Below are positions 23,890-34,384 of a DNA stretch of 64,000 nucleotides, piece by piece (within the stretch, counting starts at the first letter, position 1; each line of letters starts with the position of its first letter). Source of the DNA: Vicia villosa (lineage: Eukaryota > Streptophyta > Magnoliopsida > Fabales > Fabaceae); the NCBI RefSeq assembly GCF_029867415.1, contig NC_081182.1, forward strand, positions 8,161,213 through 8,225,212, in the 5' to 3' direction. The position numbers were made by a program, and so were the translations under genes. Below the pieces are notes generated by a model that saw only the letters and a program-made list of their open reading frames with translations, did no database searches and was not told the DNA's origin.

Positions 23890-25803
23890 ATGGCTGGTGA
23901 AACTCCGACAAATCCACCTGCATCTACATCTGGCTCTGCTGAGCAATACAACGGTAACAATGGTTATACAAGACCGCCGGTATTTGAGGGTGAAAACTTT
24001 GAATACTGGAAAGATAAACTGGAAAGTTACTTTCTTGGTCTAGATGGTGATCTATGGGATCTTCTGATGGATGGTTACAAACATCCGGTAAATGCCAGAG
24101 GCGTAAAGCTGACAAGGCAAGAAATGAATGATGATCAAAAGAAGCATTTCAGGAATCATCATAAATGCAGAACTGTTTTGCTGAATGCTATTTCTCATGT
24201 TGAGTATGAGAAAATATCAAACAGGGAAACAGCCTATGATATATATGAGTCCTTGAAAATGACTCATGAAGGAAATGCTCAAGTCAAGGAGACAAAAGCT
24301 CTTGCCTTAATCCAGAAGTATGAAGCCTTCAAGATGGAGGATGATGAAGACATTGAAAAGATGTTTTCGAGATTTCAAACTCTGACTGCTGGATTGAGAG
24401 TTCTTGACAAAGGATACACCAAGGCTGATCATGTAAAGAAGATCATCAGAAGCTTACCCAGAAGATGGGGTCCGATGGTGACTGCATTCAAGATTGCGAA
24501 GAATCTGAATGAAGTTTCTCTGGAAGAGCTGATCAGTGCCTTGAGAAGTCATGAAATAGAGCTGGACGCAAATGAGCCTCAAAAGAAAGGTAAGTCTATT
24601 GCATTAAAATCAAATATCAAGAAATGCACTAACGCTTTTCAGGCTAGAGAAGAAGATCCTGAAGAATCAGAATCTGAAGAAGAAGATGAACTGTCCATGA
24701 TTTCCAGAAGGGTAAATCAACTCTGGAAGAGCAAGCAAAGGAAGTTCAGAGGCTTCAGAAGTTCAAAGAGATTTGAACATGGAGAATCTTCTGATGACAG
24801 AAGATCTGACAAGAAGAAGGTCATGTGCTATGAATGCAATGAACCAGGACACTTCAGGAATGAATGTCCAAATCTTCAGAAGGAGAATCCCAAGAAGAAG
24901 TTTCATAAGAAGAAAGGTCTTATGGCAACCTGGGATGAGTCAGAAGATGATTCAGAAGATGAGCAGGCTAACTGTGCGCTGATGGCGACAGAAGATGACG
25001 GATCAGAATCTACATCAGAATCAGATTCTGAAGAGGTATTTTCTGAACTTACTAGAGATGAGTTAGCTTTCGGATTAACTGAACTTCTGGAATCCAAGTC
25101 TCAGATTTGTATTAAATACAAAAAGCTGAAAAAGCTATTTGAATTTGAAACAAAGAGGCTTGAATTGGAAAATTCTGAATTGAAAGATAAACTTTTAAAA
25201 TTATCCAATGATGTTGGATCTCCTTCTAATTCAGAAAAATCCACTCCTAATCTAAACCATATTCTGAAAGAATATGATTTAAGTTTCAGGAAGTTCTTAT
25301 CTAGAAGTATTGGCAGAAGTCAGCTAGCTTCTATGATATATGCCGTATCTGGAAACAAAAGAGTTGGCATTGGTTATGAGGGTGAAACCCCATACAAACT
25401 TGAACCTGTCGATGAAATGAAACTCACATACAAGCCATTGTATGATCAGTTCAAGTATGGCCACTCTCATGATATTAGGCACACTTCACATGCACAAAGT
25501 TTTCACATAACACACACCAAGAAGCATGTGACACAACCTAGGAAATATCATGAAACTCATATTAAAAATTATCATGCTGTTCCTCCTATTGCTTATAATG
25601 TTAAACCCAAGTTCAATCAGAACTTGAGAAAATCTAACAAGAAAGGACCCAAGAAGATGTGGGTACCAAAGAAAAAGATCATTTCTTTTGCAGATTCTCT
25701 TGATAACAAAGAAGACAACATTCAACATGACATGACACCTGGACTCAAGTTGCTCTCAACACTTGAAGGGAAGAAAGAGTGTCTTCCAAGTTCTGGTTCT
25801 TAA
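23890..25803 (+). CDS. gag: Gag protein of SIRE/Maximus-like copia element
   Basis: Structural capsid protein that packages element RNA into cytoplasmic particles. 637 codons, uninterrupted. ATG at 23890 follows the PBS by about 75 bp. Residues 31-40 read VFEGENFEYW, the start of the copia gag core, continuing to about residue 220. A CCHC zinc knuckle, CYECNEPGHFRNEC (Cys 313, Cys 316, His 321, Cys 326), would bind RNA. It is followed by an acidic Ser/Glu-rich stretch and a Leu/Lys/Glu coiled-coil-like stretch (about 405-440). Near the C-terminus GPKKMWVPKKK resembles the region just before protease in SIRE-type polyproteins. The frame then ends at TAA (25801-25803) and pol is absent. Confidence 0.9.
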   Translation: MAGETPTNPPASTSGSAEQYNGNNGYTRPPVFEGENFEYWKDKLESYFLGLDGDLWDLLMDGYKHPVNARGVKLTRQEMNDDQKKHFRNHHKCRTVLLNAISHVEYEKISNRETAYDIYESLKMTHEGNAQVKETKALALIQKYEAFKMEDDEDIEKMFSRFQTLTAGLRVLDKGYTKADHVKKIIRSLPRRWGPMVTAFKIAKNLNEVSLEELISALRSHEIELDANEPQKKGKSIALKSNIKKCTNAFQAREEDPEESESEEEDELSMISRRVNQLWKSKQRKFRGFRSSKRFEHGESSDDRRSDKKKVMCYECNEPGHFRNECPNLQKENPKKKFHKKKGLMATWDESEDDSEDEQANCALMATEDDGSESTSESDSEEVFSELTRDELAFGLTELLESKSQICIKYKKLKKLFEFETKRLELENSELKDKLLKLSNDVGSPSNSEKSTPNLNHILKEYDLSFRKFLSRSIGRSQLASMIYAVSGNKRVGIGYEGETPYKLEPVDEMKLTYKPLYDQFKYGHSHDIRHTSHAQSFHITHTKKHVTQPRKYHETHIKNYHAVPPIAYNVKPKFNQNLRKSNKKGPKKMWVPKKKIISFADSLDNKEDNIQHDMTPGLKLLSTLEGKKECLPSSGS

Positions 25804-25892
25804 ATCTGTTGAAGAAACTATGTTTGTAGGAATTCAGAAAAGAAGCTTATTAGTCTTGGAACCATCTATGATGTTTGCCTCTAAGGCTTTGA

Positions 25893-26174
25893 TGTTTCTT
25901 TCTTGAGTATTCTGAATGCTCTATATGCTACAGAATATACAACATTGAAACATTGAGTGTGGACAAATCTATAAACATCTGTTTTGATGATAAACTTGTT
26001 TCTGATGAAACAAAGAGCTTAAGAATTTCTGCAGATACAGTTTTGTCTTATCAGAAGCTGCAGAACAAAGAAGTGAACCTCCAGAAGCTGTGTACATCAG
26101 AAGTAATGGATCAGAAGATCACTCAGACTTATATCAGCACACTTCAGAAGGAGTATTTCCAGAAGAGAAATTAG
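25893..26174 (+). pseudogene. Integrase C-terminal remnant of deleted pol
   Basis: One open stretch reads FFLEYSECSICYRIYN then SVDKSINICFDD. It corresponds to the end of the integrase region in SIRE-type copia proteins (pattern FLGYS..S.AYR.YN...ESINV.FDD). An upstream TGA closes the frame directly before it. This marks the right edge of a large deletion that removed protease, the integrase catalytic core and probably a frame shift point. Reverse transcriptase and RNase H, normally downstream, are also missing; ORF2 lies there instead. The tail to 26174 is CAGAAG-rich. Confidence 0.72.
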
Positions 26175-26437
26175 ATCAATTCTGAAGCAGTAATCAGAAT
26201 TTGAAGGCATAAAGTCTATTCTGAAATTTACAGCTGTCATCTATTATCTGATGGTGAACACGTGTCTGTACGGTTTGTACAAAGCGAGCAGTTGAAAAGA
26301 CGCCGACCTAGGTAACTGTATTAAATCATTTCATTTACCACGTTCTCTCTCCTCACGTCACTCATCATTTAATAAAATTGATTTCCTTTGATTCTGGAAC
26401 TGTTCAATTTATATTTCTTTTTTTTTTTTAAATCCGT

Positions 26438-26596
26438 CTCTATATATGCTTTTCAAATCATATCATACATCTTTTTCGCTCCTTTGTCTCTCTCTCTCCT
26501 TGCATTCTCTCGTTTGAAAAGTTCTTAGCCGTTTTCTAAAACCCTAATCGAAAACCCAGTTCGCTTCTCTTGCTCGTTTTTGGTCATTCTGCATCC
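26438..26596 (+). promoter_or_regulatory. Probable internal promoter and leader of ORF2
   Basis: A TATA-like TATATATG at 26441-26448 is followed by a CT-rich stretch (about 26468-26518, with TCTCTCTCTC) and an AAACCCTAA motif at 26539, ending 150 bp later at the ORF2 ATG in good plant context (ATCCATGGCT). This layout is typical of a plant nuclear gene promoter and 5' leader. That it drives ORF2 is an inference. Confidence 0.5.
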
Positions 26597-29338
26597 ATGG
26601 CTGCCTTCTCATCCCAAAATGCTGAGTCATCTGTTCCTCATCATCTCCCAGAAGAAGCTTTGCAACTTACTCCTGTTGTTGCATGCTCTATTCCCAAGGA
26701 CAAATTAGAAGTTCTATGTGAACTTATTGTTGACTTTGACAACCTTGAAGAACATGGATTTCTTCTTAAAGAAGACATCATCTTTCAAGGATGGACCTCG
26801 TTGTTTGCTGAGTTCGTTGGCCCAGTTTATCCAGATCTTGTCAAGGAGTTCTGGGCACATGCTGTGGTTGCTCCAAAATCAATACTTTCCTTCGTCCATG
26901 GAAAGTTTGTTGTTATTACTGAAAACATCCTAAGAGTGATGTTTGATTTGAAGAACGCGGAAGGAGCTTTTGAAATCGATAAAAGGGAAGATTGGAAAGA
27001 TGTTCTATCCACTCTCTATTCAAATATCAAGAAAACAAAACACGTCAAGGAGTTGAAAGATATCTACAAAATCTGGACAAAGATCATTCTTGGGTGCTTC
27101 TACCATAGGAAAGCGACACATGCCGCTGACTTCATAAACAATGAGCAAAAATATATTCTTTATTGCATTGCCACTCAGAAGAAGGTTGATGTGGTTTACA
27201 TTATCTTCAACCATATGTGGAAAGCAGTAAAGGATTCCAGAAACGCTTTCAGAAAAGAAAATGGTGGAACAATCATTCCTTTTGGCAGAATTATTACAAA
27301 CCTTCTGGTGCATTCCAAGATTGTTGAGAGTCTGGAATCTGAAGGTATTGTGAAAGACCTTGCTGTCACATCTGGGGCTTGTCTGAACGCATTCACTTTA
27401 AAGAGGATGAACGTGATTAAGGCTATCATTAAGACTCCTCAACCTCTTGCTGGAACAACAATCAGAAAAGAGCCAGTTCTAGCTGAATTCAAAACCTTCT
27501 TCAATAATGAGGTACCACAAGTCAGAACGAAGTATCTGAAATCACAAAAAGAGGATAAGAGTCTTAAAGATCAAGACAAAGGTGCTCCTATTAAAGTGAA
27601 TCGTAAGAAGGAGGAAAGGACCAAAAGGAAGTTTGATCATCCTGCTGCTACCACCAAGAAAGAAGTGGTCCCAGAAGAAGTGATTGCAAAGGCTGTTAAG
27701 GCTGTCTCTGCTGATTTTGAGAAGAAAAAGAAGGAAGCTGAGAAAAAGAAGAAGAAGTCAATTAACAATGCTGAAGTTGTTGAAGTTGTTGAGAAGAAGA
27801 AAATCAGAAAAAGGAAGATGATTATTCAAAGCTCAGATGAAGAAAATGTTGCTCAAGAAGCTGAGAATCAACCAGAAGTTCTGGCTTATGTCAGAAGGAA
27901 AGAAATCGCTAGCGGCAAAGCAAAGGTTATTGAAGAGCCGAAGAGTAAGAAGCAGAAAAAGGCTGAGGATGTGGCCAAAGCTTTTCTGAGAGGTTCCAAA
28001 GGTATATGCATCTCTGAACCTGTTTCTGTTCCTGCTGTTAGTTCAGAAGCTGCACCAATAGAGGCTGTCCCTCCACCTGAACCTGAAAAAGCCACATCAG
28101 AATCACCTGTCCTTGTCCATGTTCTCACACCTCCATCTTCTCCTATAACCATTCCTTCCTCTACACCTACCATAGATCCTGTTCTGGATATACCACCTCT
28201 CCAAACTCTCTTTCCATCTCAACCTTCTCCCAATGCCACCTTTGAACATACTCCCCCCATCTCTCAAAACAATCTTTGTGATTCTCCTCTTCCAACCTCT
28301 GCATCACATGAGCAGCTGCTCCGTGATTGCAACTACACTCCCAAGCCTCGTTCTGAAGCTGATGTGGTAGTGTTAGATTCTGATACTGAAGCAGAATCTT
28401 CTTATAGGTTGGATAGAGAACCTCAACCATACTTCACTTCCAACCCTGCCTTTTCAAAAACCCAAGTAAAATTCCGCCCTGTATACTCTATTGGTGTAGT
28501 TTTTGAAAACATAAAGAGGAATCTCAGAAGCATCTTTGATACTCTCAGCATTGCTGAAAGTTCTGGATTGAATGATGTTGCTATGCGGAACTTCTGGAGG
28601 ATCCTTCGCAGAGAATCAGATGCTCTGTTTTTAGAACTTCAGGAAGCCTGTGTAACTGCTGCCCCACGGCCTCGTGGAATTCTGAGGAATTATGAAGACT
28701 TCTGGTTTGCTCGCCTCAGAGGAAGACATCTATTGGAAGAGAAGCCCTTTGTGGATGAAATGGAACAGTTGAGACTGGCTGCTGCAATGGAAGCAAACCC
28801 ATGCAGGGACATGGTTATCTTTATTCCTAAGCACCCTGTTCTGCTTGGAGACTTCAAGACTCTCTTTGACTATCTGCGGGAAAACCCTTCTAAGAAAGAC
28901 CCAAGCTTGGTCATTCCAGAAGTTGTTGACCCACCAGAAGTTGAAGGTCCTTCTGCTCCAAGGAATCTAGTTGCCATTCTTAAGGCACTTGAGAATGGAG
29001 ACTCGGAAATTCCTGCTGCAGAATATGGAGATGCTTCTATGCAAGAAGCAGATGCTGAAGATCATGTTGCTGAATCAGACCCTGTTGAGGAAATCCCAGC
29101 AAATGATACTTCTATGGAAGCTGCAGATCAACATGCCATTCCTGTGGTTGAAAGCGGTGAAGCTTCTTCTGATGAATCTTCTCGTCTGGCAAGGACTCTG
29201 GAAGAAATTCAGAGGAGACAGGATGAGCAAAGCTCACTCAATGAGAAGTATGATGCTTTCATTGAGAGGCAAGAAGGACACAACAACGATGTTAAAAAGA
29301 TGCTGGCCAAGATCTTGTCAAGACTAGGGCCATCTTAG
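26597..29338 (+). CDS. ORF2: plant-transposon-domain protein replacing pol
   Basis: 913 codons, uninterrupted. I chose ATG 26597 because the 27 bases upstream in frame start at a TTG, and ATCCATGGCT is a good plant start context. Residues about 60-280 resemble the 'putative plant transposon protein' domain (GWTSLFAEFVGPVYPDLVKE, FWAHAVV, FVHGKFVVIT, later TIIPFGRIITNLLV). Then a Lys/Glu-rich stretch (about 315-400) with several basic clusters that could be nuclear signals, a Pro/Ser-rich middle, a second folded-looking part (about 640-760), acidic repeats, and a Glu/Gln-rich possible coiled coil at the end (about 865-913). No reverse transcriptase, protease or membrane segment is visible. Function unknown. 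Position after integrase recalls the envelope-like ORF of SIRE elements, but I see no signal peptide or fusion-type segment. Confidence 0.75.
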   Translation: MAAFSSQNAESSVPHHLPEEALQLTPVVACSIPKDKLEVLCELIVDFDNLEEHGFLLKEDIIFQGWTSLFAEFVGPVYPDLVKEFWAHAVVAPKSILSFVHGKFVVITENILRVMFDLKNAEGAFEIDKREDWKDVLSTLYSNIKKTKHVKELKDIYKIWTKIILGCFYHRKATHAADFINNEQKYILYCIATQKKVDVVYIIFNHMWKAVKDSRNAFRKENGGTIIPFGRIITNLLVHSKIVESLESEGIVKDLAVTSGACLNAFTLKRMNVIKAIIKTPQPLAGTTIRKEPVLAEFKTFFNNEVPQVRTKYLKSQKEDKSLKDQDKGAPIKVNRKKEERTKRKFDHPAATTKKEVVPEEVIAKAVKAVSADFEKKKKEAEKKKKKSINNAEVVEVVEKKKIRKRKMIIQSSDEENVAQEAENQPEVLAYVRRKEIASGKAKVIEEPKSKKQKKAEDVAKAFLRGSKGICISEPVSVPAVSSEAAPIEAVPPPEPEKATSESPVLVHVLTPPSSPITIPSSTPTIDPVLDIPPLQTLFPSQPSPNATFEHTPPISQNNLCDSPLPTSASHEQLLRDCNYTPKPRSEADVVVLDSDTEAESSYRLDREPQPYFTSNPAFSKTQVKFRPVYSIGVVFENIKRNLRSIFDTLSIAESSGLNDVAMRNFWRILRRESDALFLELQEACVTAAPRPRGILRNYEDFWFARLRGRHLLEEKPFVDEMEQLRLAAAMEANPCRDMVIFIPKHPVLLGDFKTLFDYLRENPSKKDPSLVIPEVVDPPEVEGPSAPRNLVAILKALENGDSEIPAAEYGDASMQEADAEDHVAESDPVEEIPANDTSMEAADQHAIPVVESGEASSDESSRLARTLEEIQRRQDEQSSLNEKYDAFIERQEGHNNDVKKMLAKILSRLGPS

Positions 29339-30599
29339 ATTGAGTCTATGTTGTTTCTTTCTTTTCTTTGCATCTGTTTTGTTTCTATGCATCTGATCTT
29401 TTCATCCTGTACTTCTGTACCCAATGGTTGAACCTTAATGACATCATCTTCTTCCTCCATGTGTTATGTTTTATGCATCTGAATCTTTTTAAATATTCTT
29501 TTTGATGTTATGACAAAAAGGGGGAGAAGATAAATGATAAATGATTTGATTAAATCTATCAGTTGCTGGGTAACGAGGCTCCCACACATTCACTAACAAG
29601 AACTGCAAGTTCTATATGGTTTAAGTGTTTTGCAGGTACAGAGAAGTGAAGTGAATCTTCAGAAGCAAACACTAGAAGCAAAACCATAAGAAGCGTTATT
29701 CTGTAAAAGGAATAAGCTCTTGGAAACTGAAGCAAGCTGAGTGCTGTCAAGCTTCAGAGATCAGAAGCAAGAAAGAAGAATGAATCAGAAGCACTGATAA
29801 TAGAATTTGAATATCATTGTCTATCCTGCTCTGACAAAATTCTATTTGCTCTGATACATATAATGTTATGGCTCTGATACATTATTTGCTCTGATACATT
29901 ATTTCAGCCTATATGGCTCTGATACATATAATGTGTTCAAACATACATTTTATGTTCTAACTCGTTCATGCTGACTTTTGTCGTTTAGTTTTTGTTCTGT
30001 AACATTTCAGGATGTAGAGATGCTCTGATGATGCTCTGGTACATTCAACAATGTTCTGATACAAATCTAGCATGAAGTGATGTTGGTAGACATTCAAAGT
30101 TCTGAAGCTATCCGAGGGAAGCAGAAATCAGAAGATGTGAATGCTCTAAAAGATCCAGAAAACTCAAGTTCTGAAGCTGTCCTGAATGGAAGCAGAAGTC
30201 AGAAGCTGTGAATGTTCTGAAGATCAAAGAAATTCAAGTTCTGAAGCTGTCCACGATGGAAGCAGGAATCAGAAGCTGTGAGTGTTCTAAGGATCTAAAG
30301 AAATTCAAGTTCTGAAGCTGTCCAATGGAAGCAGAAGTCAGAAGCTATGAATTCTCTGAAGGCAGAAGCTTATATGATCGTCTCTACCGAAATAATCAGG
30401 GAAGTCTTTTATCAAAGTTCTTCGAGTATTTATTTCAGGGGGAGATTATTTATCTCAGGGGGAGATTGTTAATCTCAGGGGGAGACATATTCATATGCTT
30501 ATGCTATAGCTGTGTAATTTGTCTTTTGCCGTCTACTCTTTCTGATCGCAAATTCATATCATTTATATATGTTTTTGTCATCATCAAAAAGGGGGAGAT
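29339..30599 (+). other. SIRE-like 3' internal region with polypurine tracts
   Basis: Non-coding tail after ORF2. AAAAAGGGGGAGAAG (about 29515) resembles a polypurine tract. Three further CAGGGGGAGA repeats occur at about 30437-30485, and the terminal tract AAAAAGGGGGAGAT abuts the LTR at 30599. Identical sequence lies at 21335-22595. The 70-bp repeat block lies in between. Confidence 0.75.
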
Positions 30600-31806
30600 T
30601 GTTAGAACAAGATTGGTTCTTATCAATTATCTTAGTTTTGATGATAACAATAATATGAATTTTGCTTAAGATAATATGGTACTCTAATCCAATGCAATTT
30701 CCCTTTCAGGAAATATATAAAGAGTACGCATAATTCAGCGCTCAGAAGTTGTGTCTCAAATGGTTCAGCATGCAACATCAGAACATGGTCTGGCAAGACA
30801 TCAGAAGATGGTCGAAGCAGAATCAGAACATGGGTCTATGGAAGCATCAGAAGAACATGAGATCAGAAGCACTGAAGATCAGAAGATGGTATCACGCAAC
30901 AGAAGCACTTCAAGATCAGAAGATCAGAAGATGCTATGCACCAAGCTGTTTTGACTCTGATGATATTCAAACGTCGTATTCACAAACATCAGATCAGAAG
31001 GAAGTACAGGTGGCAGACTACGCTGACTGACAAAAGGAACGTTAAAGCTACTAAAGGCAACGTCAGTAGACACAGCGTGAACAAGGCTCGAGGTAGTTGA
31101 CAAAAGCGTATAACATTAAATGCAATGCTGTACGGAACACGCAAAGCATTAAATGCACTCAACGGTCATCTTCTCAACGCCTATAAATATGAAGTTCTGA
31201 TGTGAAGCAAGGTTAACGATTCTGCACCAAAACAACTTATATCAAACTTGCTGAAACGCTGTTCAAATCTAAACTCAGAATCTTCATCTTCATCAAAGCT
31301 CACTACATTGCTGTTGTAATATTTTAGTGAGATTAAGCTTAAACGATAAGAGAAATATCACAGTTGTGATTATAGCTTTTAAGAAGCATTTGTAAACTCT
31401 TGAATAGATTACATTAAGTTGTAAGGAACTAGAGTGATCGTGTGATCAGTATACTCTAGGAAGTCTTAGCAGTTGGCTGAGCAGTTTGTAACTAGAGTGA
31501 TCAGGTTGATCAGTAGACTCTAGAAAAGTCTTAGAAGTTGTCTAAGCAGTGTTCCTGGAGTGATCAAGTTGTGATCTGTATACTCTGGAAGACTTAGTCG
31601 TGGACTAAGTGGAAAACCATTGTAATCCGTGCGATTAGTGGATTAAATCCTCAGGTTGAGGTAAATCATCTCTGCGGGGGTGGACTGGAGTAGCTTCGTT
31701 AACAGCGAACCAGGATAAAAATAATTGTGCAATTTATTTTTATCGTCCAAGATTTAAAGTCACACTTATTCAATCCCCCCCTTTCTAAGTGTTTTTCTAT
31801 CCTTCA
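30600..31806 (+). repeat. SIRE-like LTR, second copy (3' LTR)
   Basis: 1207 bp, same length as the LTR at 22596-23802, with one difference seen by eye (G at 31207, T in the other). TG...CA ends, polypurine tract just before. Flanking DNA resumes at 31807 with TAAAGTGCATAAG. Confidence 0.92.
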
Positions 31807-33189
31807 TAAAGTGCATAAGATAAATGTTAGCCAAACTATGTAGAAGTAGCACCTATATGAGGCCGGTCAACAGCAATTTATGTACCATACATTTTAGAGA
31901 AATGACACAATGTCATCCTCCTAAAACATGTAACACAAGTCAAAACCAAAACAAAGGGATCAAGCACAACGCAAGGAGATTGGTTCATCACTTCAATTAG
32001 TTTCTTTTTGACATCTTGAGACAAACTTATTATCAATCTAAAGTACCTCAAGTGATCAAATGATCATTGGAAGGTAGATTTGAAATGATGAAAGTTCATC
32101 AAGCATCAATATAAACTTAAATGAACAAGATGAATCCATGATCATCCATTTGATCAAAAGCAAAAGAAAGAAAGAAAGAAATAAAGAGAGAAGTAACTGA
32201 ATTGAACCACAATATTGATTCAAGCTATTATCAAGATCAATTACCTCTCTTGGTGCATAAATATGATAAACCTATCATCAACCCAAAGTACCAAAAATGA
32301 TTTAAATAATCATTTAATGATAGGTTTGAATTGATGAAGATTCATGCAAACAAAGTATCACCCAAAGTCCATTGATATTGATGAAACTTTTGATCAAATA
32401 AGTCATGATCCAAGTCAACATAAGTCAAACAATATTTAAATGACAAAAAGAAACAAAATAAAAGTATTAACTGATTTTTAAATGGAAAATAAAGAAAAAA
32501 TACAAATGAAATATCTAAACATCAAATAAAAACTCAGAAAAATCATGGAAGGTCAGAAATAACTCAAAGTACCTTTAAAAAGTTTTAGAGAATTCTTAAA
32601 TGCATGAAAATATTTTTAACCAATTAAAATGCATGAAACATGAGAAAATTATAAGAAAATATCAAAACAAAAAATAAAATTGTGAAAAAATTACACAATG
32701 TGTAAAATAATTTTGTGGATTTTTTGGATGAAAATATGATTTAAAATGGATTTTTGAAAAGAATCAACAAATAAAAAAACAGAAAAAAAAGCTCTCAGAT
32801 CAAGTTGACTGGACAGAGTACGCGCATCCAAGGGATCTAATTAAAAGGATCACGATAGACTTTCATTTAAAACACACTCCAAATCCAATTTGAACGAAAT
32901 TAAAACAATTGTCACGCTCTCGTTGGTTGAGACTCCAAAACACACATGTCACCACCAACACCTCTCCGGACATCTTCTCTGGTGAGCTTGTCACCGGAGT
33001 TTGGCAAATGGTTTGGTGAAGGCACCAAACCAACAATATTGTGACTGTTTCATCAAGGCGAACCCAAATCCATACTCGATTTCCATTTATTGGAAATGAG
33101 CATGGAGAATTTTGAGAAAAACTCAATGAAAACCAAAACACGAAAAGTAAAATTAAATGTCATATACGATTAACCAAAACAAGATAATG
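31807..33189. repeat. LTR-like repeat sequence, possibly the interrupted Ogre LTR
   Basis: No gene. Recurring phrases such as AAAGTACC and GATCAAATGATCATT (about 32040-32300) and GACTGGACAGAGTACGCGCA (about 32808) look like the upstream half of an Ogre/Tat LTR read on the minus strand. That would make it the continuation of 17330-18358 and 21072-21303. This link is an inference. Confidence 0.3.
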
Positions 33190-34020
33190 TATTCTTAAAC
33201 GGGACCTTGATGAAGAAGTCTACATGGAAGAACAACTTGATTTATGGTTGATCATCCAGATTTTGTATGCAAACTCTACAAAGCCTTTTATGCCCTAAAA
33301 CAAGCTCCTTAGTAGTGGATTGAACAACTTTAAGATGATCTTATTCATATAGTATTCAAATATAACAAATGCTACTTCTCCTTATTTATCCTATCTGAAA
33401 ATAAGAAAGTTGTCCACCTTTTACTCTATGTTAATGATATCATCACCATATGTACCTTAGCACACTGACTAATATGCTTGAATGCAAAACTATTTCTACT
33501 TATATGTAATCTATTTGTAGACTTAGTAAGACAAGATCCGACTTATTACTTGATCCTTTTATGTGCATATTAGTTATTGGAGACTTATAATATGCCAATT
33601 TAACTTGACTTGAGGTCTCTTATGAAATGAATGTGGTGTGTCAATTTATGTCTAATCGTACTAAAGACCATTAGGTTGTAGTCAAAAGGATACTTAGGTA
33701 TCTAAAATGAACCATTGGTCATGGCTTACTCTTTCATCCTACCTCTATCACTACACACATTCCTTTGAAGTCCTTTTGTGATGATAACTAGGAAGGTGAT
33801 CCCGATGACATAAGAAGCATATCATGAACTCCATATTATTTTGACCATAACTTGGTCTCATAGTGGTCAAGAAAACAATTGGTTGTAGCTCAGCCTAGTA
33901 TTGAGACTGAATATCGAAGCCTTACACACATGTATCAGTTGAATTTCTTGGGATTCAAAATATCCTTCATGAATTGGGTGTTCCAGTGAAGCCTCTTCTT
34001 GTGCTTTGTTAGTTGTGACA
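33190..34020 (+). pseudogene. Ty1-copia reverse transcriptase/RNase H remnant
   Basis: Shifting frames give the landmarks of copia pol in order: LDEEVYMEEQ (about 33210), an LKQAP-like region (33296-33310), HLLLYVNDIITI (33416-33452, where the catalytic YVDD is now YVND), then RNase H phrases equivalent to CQFM..RTKDH, GTIGHGL, HNLVSWS.KKQLVVA (about 33850-33890) and TEYRSL (about 33908), ending LLHELGVPVKPLL (about 33965-34000). Many stops and frameshifts. An old dead fragment without LTRs nearby. Confidence 0.78.
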
Positions 34021-34059
34021 ATCACCCAGTTGGGTTATTGACTCACAACCCTATCTTAC

Positions 34060-34347
34060 ATATCGACCAAACACATAAAGATTGACTTATTTTTCATGGG
34101 AGAGAAATTTATTTCCAAACAATCAAAACTACGTAAAGTGATACCACAATGGTTCGAAAAGAGCCACAACACTTGACCAACCGATGTGAGGTAAAGGGTT
34201 GTTTTATGTATGATGCTTTTCACCACAGTCGTGCGACAATGATTATATGTCAAGAAGCGCACTAACTATCACAGTGGTTACATCAAACAACCTTTGTGAT
34301 ATGCTTTAAAGAAAATCATTTAACAATGGCTGATCTACACAACCGTT

Positions 34348-34384
<37 letters not shown>

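Larger units (their letters stand above)
21304..31806 (+). mobile_element. SIRE/Maximus-like Ty1-copia element, tandem, pol-deleted
   Basis: Layout: a 3' internal piece (21304-22595), LTR (22596-23802), internal region (23803-30599), LTR (30600-31806). The piece plus first LTR repeats 29308-31806 at a constant offset of 8004 bp; by eye I found one difference (T at 23203, G at 31207). Internal region: PBS, intact gag, integrase C-terminal remnant, then ORF2. No protease, catalytic integrase, reverse transcriptase or RNase H remains, so it needs helper enzymes. No 5-bp TSD links the outer ends (CATAC/ATCAA-like on the left, TAAAG on the right), which fits recombination rather than simple insertion. 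The near-identical LTRs point to very recent origin. Confidence 0.85.

Noticed and set aside
26570..26596. Upstream extension of ORF2 by nine codons
   Set aside because: It would start at TTG; the ATG at 26597 has good plant context and follows the leader.
30600..31811. TSD for the SIRE-like element
   Set aside because: The five bases after the 3' LTR (TAAAG) are not found before either the first LTR or the left edge at 21304.
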